This document shows, piece by piece, positions 16,238 to 23,649 of a stretch of 40,786 nucleotides of DNA (position 1 is the first letter of the stretch; every line of letters begins with the position of its first letter). The stretch is from Micromonospora rosaria (GTDB lineage Bacteria > Actinomycetota > Actinomycetes > Mycobacteriales > Micromonosporaceae), in assembly GCF_001567585.1 (NCBI RefSeq), contig NZ_LRQV01000055.1, positions 1 through 40,786 of the forward strand. The letters run 5' to 3'. Under the pieces are notes generated by a model. That model had not been told where the DNA came from and did no database searches. It saw only the letters and a list, made by a program, of their open reading frames with translations. The translations under genes and the position numbers were made by a program.

Positions 16238-16375
16238 CCAGAACCCCTCATGCCGTACCCGACGTGATGGTTGTCGATTATGTCGACTCGCCGCTCGGGC
16301 GGCATGCCATGTGATGGTGTATGAGGCGGTTGGTGGTACTTATCGGTTTCGGGGGTGCGGCGTCTGGGCCGGGGG

Positions 16376-16406
16376 TTGACCTTGACACTGTGACAAGGTC
16401 TTCACT
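16376..16406 (+). promoter_or_regulatory. MerR-type promoter with 19-bp spacer and 23-bp dyad operator
   Basis: TTGACC (16376-16381) and TTCACT (16401-16406) are separated by exactly 19 bp, the long spacer of MerR-regulated promoters. The dyad at 16378-16400 begins GACCTTG and ends CAAGGTC around CACTGTG, with 10 of 11 base pairs matched. It lies directly upstream of the HEAT-protein/MerR-HEAT operon, so autoregulation is the natural inference. Confidence 0.85.
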
Positions 16407-16417
16407 GGTGGTCGGAG

Positions 16418-17122
16418 GTGGTTCCCATCGACACGGCACACAGGCAACCACAGGACAACCGACTGCTCGACGCACTGGCCGCCCGGGACTCGTCGACGCG
16501 GCTGAAGGCGGCCCTGGCGATCGGTACACGGCCCGAGCCCGGCTTCGTGGACGCGCTGGTGGCCCGGTGCGCGGTCGAGCCGAACTTCTTCGTGCGCGAC
16601 ATGCTCACGTGGGCGCTGACCCGCCTCCCGGCGGAGGTCACCGTCCCGAGGCTGCGCACGGAACTCGGGTCCGCCCGTACCCAGGCTCGGAGCCAGGCGT
16701 TGCACACCCTGTCGAAGATCGGGGACCGGAGCGCGTGGTCCGCGATCACCCGGTCGCTGCTGCACGACCCCGACGACGAGGTCGCGCGGACCGCGTGGCG
16801 TACCGCCGTCGTGCTGGTGCCCGACGGGGAGCGGGCGGCGCTGGCCGCCGAGTTGGCCACGCAGTTCGGCCGGGGTGACCGGGAGGTACGGCTGAGCCTG
16901 AGCCGCGCCCTGGTCGCGCTCGGCGAGGTGGTCGAGCCGGTCCTGCGGACGGCGGCGACCCACCACGACGCGACGGTCCGGGCGCACGCGCAGGCCACGG
17001 AGCGGCTGCTGCACGACCCGGAGGCCGGGTTCGACCTCGCCGTCGACGAGGCGATCAGGGTCGTCGCGCTCGGCCCGGACCGGAAGGGGCCGTCGGACGG
17101 GGAGGAGACGACTGCGTGCTGA
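16418..17122 (+). CDS. HEAT-repeat protein
   Basis: This 234-residue all-helical protein is made of about five degenerate HEAT or Armadillo-like repeats. Examples are LLDALAARDSSTRLKAALAIG, PNFFVRDMLTWALTRLP, ARSQALHTLSKIGDRSAW and DDEVARTAWRTAVVL. Such solenoids bind proteins or ligands. It is the first gene behind the MerR-type promoter and overlaps the MerR-HEAT regulator gene by 7 bases, so the two are coupled. The start is uncertain. GTG at 16418 lies about 12 bases after the -10 element, giving an almost leaderless transcript; its GGAGG overlaps the start itself and would be better placed for an ATC at 16427. The exact role is unknown. Confidence 0.8.
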   Translation: MVPIDTAHRQPQDNRLLDALAARDSSTRLKAALAIGTRPEPGFVDALVARCAVEPNFFVRDMLTWALTRLPAEVTVPRLRTELGSARTQARSQALHTLSKIGDRSAWSAITRSLLHDPDDEVARTAWRTAVVLVPDGERAALAAELATQFGRGDREVRLSLSRALVALGEVVEPVLRTAATHHDATVRAHAQATERLLHDPEAGFDLAVDEAIRVVALGPDRKGPSDGEETTAC

Positions 17123-18129
17123 TCGGTGAGGTGGCCCGCCGCTCGGGGGTGAGCGCCCGGATGCTCCGGCACTACGACACGCTGGGGCTGGTCCGGCCGA
17201 CCGGCCGCACCGTAGGCGGCTACCGGGAGTACACCGCCGAGGACCTCCGGAGGATCTTCCACGTGGAGGGTTTGCGGTCGCTGGGGCTGTCGCTGCGCCA
17301 GATCGCCCGCGCTCTCGACGATCCCGGGTTCACCCCGTCCGCGCTGGTCGGCGACCTCATCCGCAGGACCGAGGAACGACTGACCCGGGAGCAGGAACTC
17401 CTCGACCGGCTCCGGACCGTCGACGCGGCCGGGCCCGCCGGCTGGCCGGACGTCGCGCGGATCGTCGAACTCCTGCACGGGCTGAACTCGCCGAGCGCCG
17501 CGCGGCGACAGCAGGCCGTCCTGGCCCCGGCCGATTCGCTGTCGGTACCCACCGATCTGCTGGCCGGGGCGGTCCTCGCCGAATCCGATCCGCACGTCGC
17601 GGGGGCCCTGCGCTGGGCCCTCGCGCGGGCCGGCGGTGACGGGGTGGCGACCCTGGCGGCCGGCCTGGCCTCCGACGACGTGGACGTCCGGCGGCGCGTG
17701 GTGCTGGCGCTCGCCGAGCTGCCCGACGACGAGGCGACCGCGCTGCTCACGGACGCGCTCGACGACCCGGACCCGGCGATCCGGCGGCGGGCCGCCCTCG
17801 CGCTGGGCGCGCGGGGCGTGACCGCCGCCGTGCCGACGCTCGTCGCCATGGTGGTCGAGGGCGCGAACGACGTCGAGGCCGCCGAGCTGCTGGCCACGCT
17901 GGCGCGGGACACGTCGTGGGCAGACCGGATCATGGGTACGCTCGCCGCCGAACTCGCCGCCCACCCCGGAGATCTCACGGTACGGATGCGACTGACCCAG
18001 GCGCTCGCCGAGATGCCGGGGACCGTCGCGCTCGATCTCCTGCGGCACCTGTCCCACGACGACGACCGTCGGATAGCCCTCTTCGCCTCGGCCCTCGTGA
18101 CGGCGCTCGAAGACCGTCCGCCCGGTTAG
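17116..18129 (+). CDS. MerR-family transcription regulator with C-terminal HEAT repeats
   Basis: This 337-residue protein has a MerR winged helix at residues 1-70 (MLIGEVARRSGVSARMLRHY, GGYREYTAEDLRR) and a dimerisation helix to about 115. From about 130 onward there is a HEAT-repeat solenoid with clear units (DDVDVRRRVVLALAELPDD, DPDPAIRRRAALALGARG). It contains no cysteine, so it cannot be a thiol metal or redox sensor of the CueR/SoxR kind. The HEAT part is probably the sensing or protein-contact module. GTG at 17116 has GGAGG about 10 bases upstream and overlaps the previous stop. The dyad at 16378 is the likely operator. The stop TAG lies inside repeat element A2. Confidence 0.88.
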   Translation: MLIGEVARRSGVSARMLRHYDTLGLVRPTGRTVGGYREYTAEDLRRIFHVEGLRSLGLSLRQIARALDDPGFTPSALVGDLIRRTEERLTREQELLDRLRTVDAAGPAGWPDVARIVELLHGLNSPSAARRQQAVLAPADSLSVPTDLLAGAVLAESDPHVAGALRWALARAGGDGVATLAAGLASDDVDVRRRVVLALAELPDDEATALLTDALDDPDPAIRRRAALALGARGVTAAVPTLVAMVVEGANDVEAAELLATLARDTSWADRIMGTLAAELAAHPGDLTVRMRLTQALAEMPGTVALDLLRHLSHDDDRRIALFASALVTALEDRPPG

Positions 18130-18191
18130 GAAGGGGCCCTTCTACTACAGAATGCTTTAACAGGGGGCCCTTCCTTACACCTCAGCACACC
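18126..18191. repeat. Repeat element A2, diverged copy of the 2956 palindrome
   Basis: The arms contain AGGAAGGGGCCCTT (18128-18141) and GGGCCCTTCCTTA (18165-18177), an imperfect hairpin with a diverged core. The flank TTACACCTCAG matches that of element A1. An extra CACACCTCAG copy follows, and its TCA is the macro-gene stop. The element lies between convergent genes and supplies the TAG of the MerR-HEAT gene. Confidence 0.75.
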
Positions 18192-18701
18192 TCAGCCGGG
18201 GGCGGCGAGGGCGGTGCGCAGCAGGGTGTACGTGGCATCGTCGAAGGCGACCAGCCGGATCCGCTCGACGGCGGTGGGCGTGGCCCGCAGGGTGGTGACC
18301 GCGATCGTCGCGGCCTGCTCCGGCGGGTACCCGTACACGCCGGTGGAGATGGCCGGGAAGGCGACACTGTTCGCCCCGATCCCGTCGGCCACCGCCAGGC
18401 TGCGCCGGTAGCAGGAGGCCAGCGTCTCGGCCTCGCCGTCGCCGCCGCCCGCCCAGATCGGGCCGACGGTGTGGATGACGTGCCGGACCGGTGGGTGCAG
18501 GTCGAACGCGGGCGTGGCGACCGCGTCGCCCGGCAGGCACGGCGCGAGCGCGGCACCGGCCTGCGCCAGGCGCGGCCCCGCCGCCCGGTGGATCGCACCG
18601 TCCACCCCACCACCGCCCATCAGCGACTCGTTCGCCGCGGTGACGATGGCGTCGACGTTCTCCTGGGTGATGTCACCCTGCACCACTTCGATCTCGGGCA
18701 T
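18192..18701 (-). CDS. Macro-domain protein (ADP-ribose/O-acetyl-ADP-ribose binding)
   Basis: This 169-residue stand-alone macro domain of the MacroD/YmdB type may hydrolyse O-acetyl-ADP-ribose or remove mono-ADP-ribose from proteins. Motifs include VQGDIT at the N-terminus, VTAANESLMGGGGVDGAIH (Asn and Asp for ADP-ribose and catalysis), and AFPAISTGVYGYP, the phosphate-binding loop. The length fits the family. Its minus-strand stop overlaps the duplicated flank of repeat A2. No ADP-ribosyltransferase or sirtuin gene is adjacent, so its partner is unknown. Confidence 0.93.
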   Translation of the reverse strand: MPEIEVVQGDITQENVDAIVTAANESLMGGGGVDGAIHRAAGPRLAQAGAALAPCLPGDAVATPAFDLHPPVRHVIHTVGPIWAGGGDGEAETLASCYRRSLAVADGIGANSVAFPAISTGVYGYPPEQAATIAVTTLRATPTAVERIRLVAFDDATYTLLRTALAAPG

Positions 18702-18760
18702 GTGCTGATCATGTCAGCCGGAGACCACCGACGCAGGTCAGGGGAGCGCCGCGAGCAGGC

Positions 18761-18820
18761 CGGACGGCGATCCACAGCGTCAGACGGCGATCCGCAGCGT
18801 CAGACGGCGATCCGTAGTGC
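18761..18820. repeat. Three tandem 20-bp units over the 3' end of the XRE pseudogene
   Basis: Units at 18761-18780, 18781-18800 and 18801-18820 share GACGGCGATCC. The third encodes the C-terminal LRIAV of the XRE reading frame and the stop lies at its junction with the second. The other two repeat the same text beyond the stop, which suggests slippage duplication. Confidence 0.8.
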
Positions 18821-20036
18821 CTCGGCGAGGCGGACGATCCCGGGGTGGGGTTTCCCGCAGCGGCGGAGCAGGGTGCGGATGGTCTCCCGGGCGGCGGGGC
18901 GGCTGCGGACCTCGGCGGGCGCGGCCCGGTCCGCGAGCAGCAGCGCGCGGCCCGCCTCCGGCAGGTCGTTCAGGCGTACGCAGCCGTGTGTCACGTCGAG
19001 CAGGTGGGCGGCTCGGGGTTCCGGGGGTAGCCGGTGGAACGCCGTCGAGTCGAGCGCGCTGCGGTGCCGGGTGACGGCGGTGGTGTGCTGGTCGAGGTCG
19101 AGCGCGGTGACGACCCGGGCCAGTGCGACCAGGGTCGGCCCGAAGCTCGTGCCGTGGTCGTGCCGGTCGTCGCCGACCAGGGTGGCGACCTCGTCGGCCT
19201 GGTCGAGCAGGTCGGCGACGCCGACAGGGTCGCCTCGGCCGGCGGCGCCGCGTGCCGCCTGGAGGAGCAGATTGCCGTACCCGGTGAGGTGGGTGGGTGG
19301 GGCGGTGAGGGGGTCGGGTGGGGTGAGCCGGTGGGCGACGGTGAGCGCGACCTCCACGGTGTGCCGGTGGCGGCCCAGGGTGTGCAGGACGCGGGTGAGG
19401 TGCCCGGTGGCCGCCAGGGTGAGCGCGTCGTCGTCGGCGTCCCGGCAGACCGTCATCGCGCGGTCGGCGGCGAGCCAGGCCAGGCCGGGATCGCCCAGCT
19501 TGCGCAGCACTGCCGAGGTGAGCTGGTAGCCCTGTGCGAGCAGGTGGCAGGCCTGCGGGTCGTCGGGGTGGGCCGCCCGGCGGCGGTGGCCGTCGCGCAG
19601 CAGGCGGGGGCAGTGTGCCGAGCAGGGTGCGGTAGTCGGCGTGTTGGAGCGCCAACCAGGCGTGGCCGACGCCGCGCCGCGGCTCGGCGGGGGCCGGTTC
19701 CGCGCCGTCGCGCGGGGCCAGCGTCGCGTCGTACGCGAACAGGGCCGCCCGGAGGGTGTCCAGGTCCCGGCCGCCGACCGGGCCGACCGGGACGGTGGTC
19801 GGGCCGGCCGCCGCCGTCTCGGCGTTGGTGTCGGTGTCGACGAGGACGTCGACGTCGACCCGGAGGGTGCGGGCGATCTCCCGGAGGTTGGAGAGTGTGT
19901 CCAGCCGGCGGGTACCCCGCTCCACCTTGTCGACCCAGCTCTTCGACTTGCCGAGGGCGTCGGCGAAGGCCTGCTGGGACATTCCGCGCTGGTTGCGCCA
20001 GTACGCCAGCCGCCGGCCGCCGGGCAGCTCAGCCAC
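18800..20036 (-). pseudogene. XRE-family regulator disrupted by a +1 frameshift
   Basis: The N-terminal part reads from GTG at 20036: VAELPGGRRLAYWRNQRG, with an HTH containing QQAFADALGKSKSWVDKVE. The C-terminal part, from PRLLRDGH to LRIAV, continues in another frame. An intact paralog at 38432-39649 shows both parts as one protein (LTRSLPKLLRDAQ there; LLGTLP then PRLLRDG here). The junction is a run of five G at 19606-19610; four would restore one frame of about 411 residues. This is either a real mutation or a sequencing error. The C-terminal region is helical and TPR-like. The start overlaps the small upstream gene by 8 bases. Confidence 0.75.
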
Positions 20037-20283
20037 GGCACCGGTAGCCGCGCCGCTGGCCGTACGTGAGCAGGGGAGCGCGCCGCTGGGCGAGCGGGAC
20101 GAGCCGGGTCGGCCCGTCGTACCACCGGTGCCGCCCACCCTCGGGCGTACCGCGCTGCCGCTCGGCCTCATCAAGGATGCGCCGCTGCGCCGCCCGAAAC
20201 TCCGCCTCCTGACCAGCCCGTCCGGCGTCGACCACTCGTGGGGTGGACCGCTGTTTCCACCAGCCCCGGATCATTGTCCACAT
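20029..20283 (-). CDS. Small protein coupled to the XRE regulator, unknown function
   Basis: This 84-residue basic, Arg/Gln-rich protein starts MWTMIRGWWKQRS and ends APLLTYGQRRGYRCRG. The middle is probably helical (EAEFRAAQRRILDEAERQR), followed by WYDGPTRLVPL. Its stop lies 8 bases inside the XRE gene, so translation is coupled. GAAGAGG lies about 11 bases before ATG at 20283; another in-frame ATG at 20307 is possible. No known domain is recognised. Overlap with a conserved regulator gene is the main support. Confidence 0.55.
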   Translation of the reverse strand: MWTMIRGWWKQRSTPRVVDAGRAGQEAEFRAAQRRILDEAERQRGTPEGGRHRWYDGPTRLVPLAQRRAPLLTYGQRRGYRCRG

Positions 20284-20427
20284 CGACAGACCAACCTCTT
20301 CATCCATGCTGTGTCCGCGTCGTTCCGAATCCCCGTGCGCCTCGACGGCAAGATCCCCTTCACAAATCGGAGATCGTCTTCGAGTTCGCCATCGGGCGGC
20401 ACCTATGCAGGTCCACCTCAGTTGGCG

Positions 20428-20441
20428 GCTACACGTGTAGC
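20428..20441. promoter_or_regulatory. 14-bp perfect palindrome between divergent genes, probable operator
   Basis: GCTACACGTGTAGC is fully self-complementary. It lies 72 bases before the XRE gene at 20514 and about 145 bases from the divergent small gene. A 14-bp perfect dyad in front of an HTH regulator is a good candidate for its own binding site. Confidence 0.55.
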
Positions 20442-20513
20442 GTCATCCAAACGGCGACGAGCCGACAGGTGTTGGCCGTGGGCATACAAGCCAGGAAACG
20501 AACTGAGGCGACC

Positions 20514-21728
20514 ATGGAGAAGTTTGGCGACATCCTCAGGCGACACCGGACAGCCCGGCGACTGTCTCTTCGGCAACTCGGCGCTCTCGTTAACTTCAAC
20601 TTCACCCACATATCGCAGGTCGAGTGTGGGACGAAGAGACCGTCAGCGCAGTTCGCCGAGGTCTGCGACCGGGCCTTGCACGCCAACGGTGCCCTGATGA
20701 CCGCGTACGAAAGCCAGGTAGGTGATCAAGACATGCGTAGAAGGACCGTGTTGTGGTCGATGAGCACCCTCGCCGCCGTATCGGCCGCTGGCCCCTCCGA
20801 GCGGCTGGAAGCCCTACGCCAGATGCTGAACGAGGCGGCGAGGGTCGGACACGACGAGTGGGAACAGATTGTCGCGGACTACGGACTGGGCTTCTATCGC
20901 CTCCCCCGCGAGGTTCTGATGGATCATCTTCGTTCCGACTTGGCTGTCCTGCACGGCCTGCTCGCGGCGTCGACCGAGCCGGTACGGTCGCGGCTGTTGC
21001 AGGCAGCAGCGCGGCTGTCGGTCATCGTCGCCCTCGAATCAACTGCCGCCGGACAGGCGATGCTCACCCGTAGATGGTGGTCGACAGCGCATCGCCTTGC
21101 CGACGAGTCTCGAGACTCGGAGACGATGGTTCTCACCCGAGCCTGGGAGACAGTAAATGGCTGCTACGACGGCCGGCTGCCGGGGCAGGTGGTCGCTATT
21201 TCCGACCAGGTGATGCCATTGGTCGCCGGCGAGCCTACGGCTGCCACCTGCGGTCTTCTCAGCGGTCGGGCGCAGGCTTTCTCGCTGGCCGGTCGGCACA
21301 CCGAGGCGGTTGCGCTGATGCAGCAGGTTAGTGATCTTACTGAGCGACTACCCGACATGGTCATCGCGGATGCCGAATCTCTGTGGGGATGGCCGGAGCA
21401 CCGGCTACGGCATGCGCAGTCCTGGATCTACAGCTATGCCGGCGACCTGACACGTGCGGATGAGGCGCAGAACCGCGCCGCCCAGCTCTATCCGGGTTCT
21501 CAACGTCGTCTCCGGGCGCAGGTCGAACTGCACCGAGCGGCCTGCCTGATCCGTACCGGGCACATTACCGACGGGCTTCACATGGCCACCTCGACCTTGG
21601 ACGGCCTGCCCACGGAGCACCATAACGAATTGGTGCGGCAGGTGGCCCGTTTCGTCATCAAGGCGGTGCCCGTGGCCGAGCGTAAGCGCCCCATCTTTGA
21701 CGAGCTGTCCCAACGGCTCCATGCCTGA
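20514..21728 (+). CDS. XRE-family transcription regulator with TPR-like C-terminal domain
   Basis: This 404-residue protein has an N-terminal helix-turn-helix at residues about 5-62 (FGDILRRHRTARRLSLRQLG, ISQVECGTKRPS). A linker with MRRRTVLWSMSTLAAVSAAG follows, then a long alpha-helical region resembling TPR repeats (AQSWIYSYAGDLTRADEAQ, HRAACLIRTGHITDGLHMA). This architecture is common among actinomycete regulators. Ligand and targets are unknown. The gene is clearly lower in GC and uses more A/T-ending codons than its neighbours, a sign of acquisition. ATG at 20514 is chosen because it begins the HTH; the ribosome site (GAGG) is weak. Confidence 0.88.
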   Translation: MEKFGDILRRHRTARRLSLRQLGALVNFNFTHISQVECGTKRPSAQFAEVCDRALHANGALMTAYESQVGDQDMRRRTVLWSMSTLAAVSAAGPSERLEALRQMLNEAARVGHDEWEQIVADYGLGFYRLPREVLMDHLRSDLAVLHGLLAASTEPVRSRLLQAAARLSVIVALESTAAGQAMLTRRWWSTAHRLADESRDSETMVLTRAWETVNGCYDGRLPGQVVAISDQVMPLVAGEPTAATCGLLSGRAQAFSLAGRHTEAVALMQQVSDLTERLPDMVIADAESLWGWPEHRLRHAQSWIYSYAGDLTRADEAQNRAAQLYPGSQRRLRAQVELHRAACLIRTGHITDGLHMATSTLDGLPTEHHNELVRQVARFVIKAVPVAERKRPIFDELSQRLHA

Positions 21729-22157
21729 TCGGTGACTGAGGTCCAGCGACTTAAGCAGGCAACTGGTGTTAGGGCCAGCGTCGATGGTCGGTGGTCGTGG
21801 CCGCGCTCCAGGCCGTTTGGCAGGGCTCGGCCTGCGGGTCCTGCACATGCTCCAAAACGGCTGGCCTGTTAGGACACCGCGCAGGCGTGAAGGGCGTCGA
21901 ATCAGTGCATTGCACCCCTGGTGCGCCGGGCAGATCTTCCGAGCAGATAGACCTTGGAAGATTTCGGCCCCCCTGGGGGCCGTTTCACTCCAAGATTCCT
22001 CAGTGTGGGCCTCGTGAGCTGGCAGCCCTTAGGGCATAAGGGTACAAGATGGTCTGCCTGCCGGTCGGATCTGGTTCGGCTACAAGCAACATGCTGGTAG
22101 CTGCTGCCTCGGCGGCTGCTGCATGCCACGCAGCAGATCCCCCTAGCATTGGCGAGC
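21729..22157. other. Gap of 429 bases with no convincing gene
   Basis: It holds the hairpin at 21953-21994 and the -10-like TAGCAT (22144-22149) before the acetyltransferase. Composition is lower in GC than average. Short open frames here lack ribosome sites and family likeness. It may be remnant sequence from past rearrangement. Confidence 0.4.
21953..21994 (+). terminator. Nested hairpin terminator
   Basis: An inner stem CGGCCCC/GGGGCCG (21965-21982) is followed by TTT. An outer stem CTTGGA/TCCAAG (21953-21958 with 21989-21994) flanks it. It lies about 225 bases after the XRE gene stop. Confidence 0.55.
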
Positions 22158-22679
22158 ATGAGCGTTCTCTACACCAGGCATGACGGGAGCACTGCCACTG
22201 CCCACTTTCCAAGGCTGGCCGAACTGTACGCGAGGGTGTACGCCGAACCGCCGTACGAGGAAGGGCCGGAGCAGGTAAGCCGGTTTGCCGCCGGGCTGTC
22301 GGACGAGGCACGACGGCCCGGTTTCACGCTGATCAGTGCGGAGCAGAACGGGGTGCTGATTGGTGCGGCGTACGGCCTGCGGATGGCCGCCGGCCGGTGG
22401 TGGTCGAGCGCCGACCAGGACCCTCCGGCCCACATCCTCGGCGCGGACAAACTCGCCGTGATGGAGTGGATGGTCGTGCCGGGCGAACAGGGGCGAGGAG
22501 TGGGGGCCGGGCTGATGACACGACTCCTCGCTGGCCGCCCCGAGCCTTGGGCCACCCTCGCCGCAGACCCCCGCGCGCCGGCTAGGGAGATCTATGCCCG
22601 CGCCGGTTGGCAGCAGGTGGCGAGGATCGCCGCGCCGTGGGGGCCGTCGATGGACGTCCTCGTCCGCGTACTTGGCTGA
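22158..22679 (+). CDS. GNAT-family N-acetyltransferase
   Basis: This 173-residue protein has the GNAT fold with the acetyl-CoA loop in motif A: MEWMVVPGEQGRGVGAGLMTRLL (Arg/Gln-Gly-x-Gly-x-Gly pattern). The C-terminal strand region is REIYARAGWQQVA, typical of motif B. The substrate is unknown; the family includes aminoglycoside, peptide and small-molecule acetyltransferases. ATG at 22158 has no ribosome site, but TAGCAT at 22144-22149 fits a leaderless start; a TTG at 22149 is less likely. The gene ends about 40 bases before the oldest recognisable CRISPR repeat remnant. Confidence 0.87.
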   Translation: MSVLYTRHDGSTATAHFPRLAELYARVYAEPPYEEGPEQVSRFAAGLSDEARRPGFTLISAEQNGVLIGAAYGLRMAAGRWWSSADQDPPAHILGADKLAVMEWMVVPGEQGRGVGAGLMTRLLAGRPEPWATLAADPRAPAREIYARAGWQQVARIAAPWGPSMDVLVRVLG

Positions 22680-22720
22680 ATGCCAGGGGTGCTGACCCTT
22701 CTTTATGTGAGCATCAACAA

Positions 22721-22743
22721 AGTACCCCTGCGTGCGAACGGAG
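22721..22743 (-). repeat. Decayed CRISPR repeat, second outside the array
   Basis: ACCCCTGCGTGCG matches the repeat core in 12 of 13 bases and ends with a degraded CGGAG. It ends exactly 33 bases before the next remnant at 22777, so it keeps the array period. Confidence 0.5.
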
Positions 22744-22776
22744 CGATTCCTCTTGGCGACGCGGATCAGGGGATTT

Positions 22777-22806
22777 GATCATCGCCGCGCGCCCTGCGGA
22801 GAACAG
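22777..22806 (-). repeat. Decayed CRISPR repeat, first outside the array
   Basis: GATCATCGCCGCG matches the repeat at 22962 with one change, and TGCGGAGAACAG matches that at 22840 with one change. About three extra bases lie between. It is followed by exactly 33 bases before the first clear repeat. Confidence 0.65.
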
Positions 22807-22839
22807 CCGTTCGGCGGCGACGAGGACGGCAGCTACTGC

Positions 22840-23478
22840 GGATTACCCCCGCGTGTGCGGAGAAGAGACGATCAACGAGGGCGCCCCGTCGCAGCAGGAG
22901 GGATCACCCCCGCGTACGCGGGGAAGAGTGCACCTACTGGGCGGGCGTCGCGACCGGCGAGGGATCATCCCCGCGTACGCGGGGAAGAGGTCCGGCTGCT
23001 CGTCGAAGGCCCTATACGCTGCGGATCACCCCCGGCGTACGCGGGGAAGAGCACCCCGACCGGGCGTTGAGCCGCTTCGGGGCGGGATCACCCCCGCGTG
23101 CGCGGGGAAGAGGCTCGGGATTCTGTTTCTTCACTCGCTTTTTCCGGATCACCCCCGCGTGCGCGGGGAAGAGTTGTCGGTGATCTCGACCGCCTTGCCG
23201 GCCTCCGGATCACCCCCGCGTGCGCGGGGAAGAGTGTGGGCGGGCTGGACGAGCGGCAGCGCCCGCGGGATCACCCCCGCGTGCGCGGGGAAGAGCCCTG
23301 GTCGGTCCACCGGAGCAGTACGCCGATGGGATCACCCCCGCGTGCGCGGGGAAGAGAAGGTCGCCCTGCCCGAGGACTGGGGTGGCAAGGGATCACCCCC
23401 GCGTGCGCGGGGAAGAGCCGCCGCCCGCACCCGCTGAGGAGCCCCACGTGGGATCACCCCCGCGTGCGCGGGGAAGAG
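22840..23478 (-). CRISPR. Type I-E-like CRISPR array, 11 repeats and 10 spacers
   Basis: Repeats of 28 bases (GGATCACCCCCGCG then TGCGCGGGGAAGAG) start at 22840, 22901, 22962, 23023, 23085, 23146, 23207, 23268, 23329, 23390 and 23451. All ten spacers are 33 bases. The base before each repeat is G or C, consistent with a 29-base I-E repeat whose last base comes from the protospacer motif. The complement (CTCTTCCCCGCGCACGCGGG) aligns with the E. coli I-E repeat, so the crRNA strand is probably minus. Repeats at the left end vary (22840 most; 22901 and 22962 have TACGC; 23023 has an extra G) and the seven on the right are identical, so new spacers enter on the right. No cas gene is in the window. 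Confidence 0.96.
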
Positions 23479-23540
23479 ACTTCTTGACCTGCGGTGATAA
23501 AGATCAACATCTCGGATCTTGTTCACTTTGCTTCGGGCGG
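23479..23540 (-). promoter_or_regulatory. Probable CRISPR leader
   Basis: The 52 bases after the last identical repeat contain 22 G/C (42%), far below the surroundings. The position beside the youngest repeats fits an AT-rich leader transcribed leftward. TTGATC is visible on the minus strand, but no strong -10 element is clear. Confidence 0.6.
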
Positions 23541-23649
23541 TGGCACCAGGTGCGGCCTGGCGGCGGGGAGTCCACGAGACTGGACTCTAGTCCAGGTCGC
23601 CGGCTGGCCGCTGTGCTCCCGTGTGGACGGCTGGACGGGGACGGCGATC

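Noticed and set aside
16427..16429. ATC as start codon of the HEAT protein, well placed after GGAGG
   Set aside because: ATC starts are very rare; GTG at 16418 is in frame and the promoter position allows a near-leaderless start.
21740..21950. A possible tRNA or structured RNA in the gap after the XRE gene
   Set aside because: No cloverleaf with matching acceptor, D and T arms could be drawn.
22607..23437. Open frames through the CRISPR array encoding repeated GSPPRARGR-like units
   Set aside because: The repeats are CRISPR repeats with 33-base spacers; the 61-nt period shifts frame each unit and the apparent peptide repeats are artefacts.
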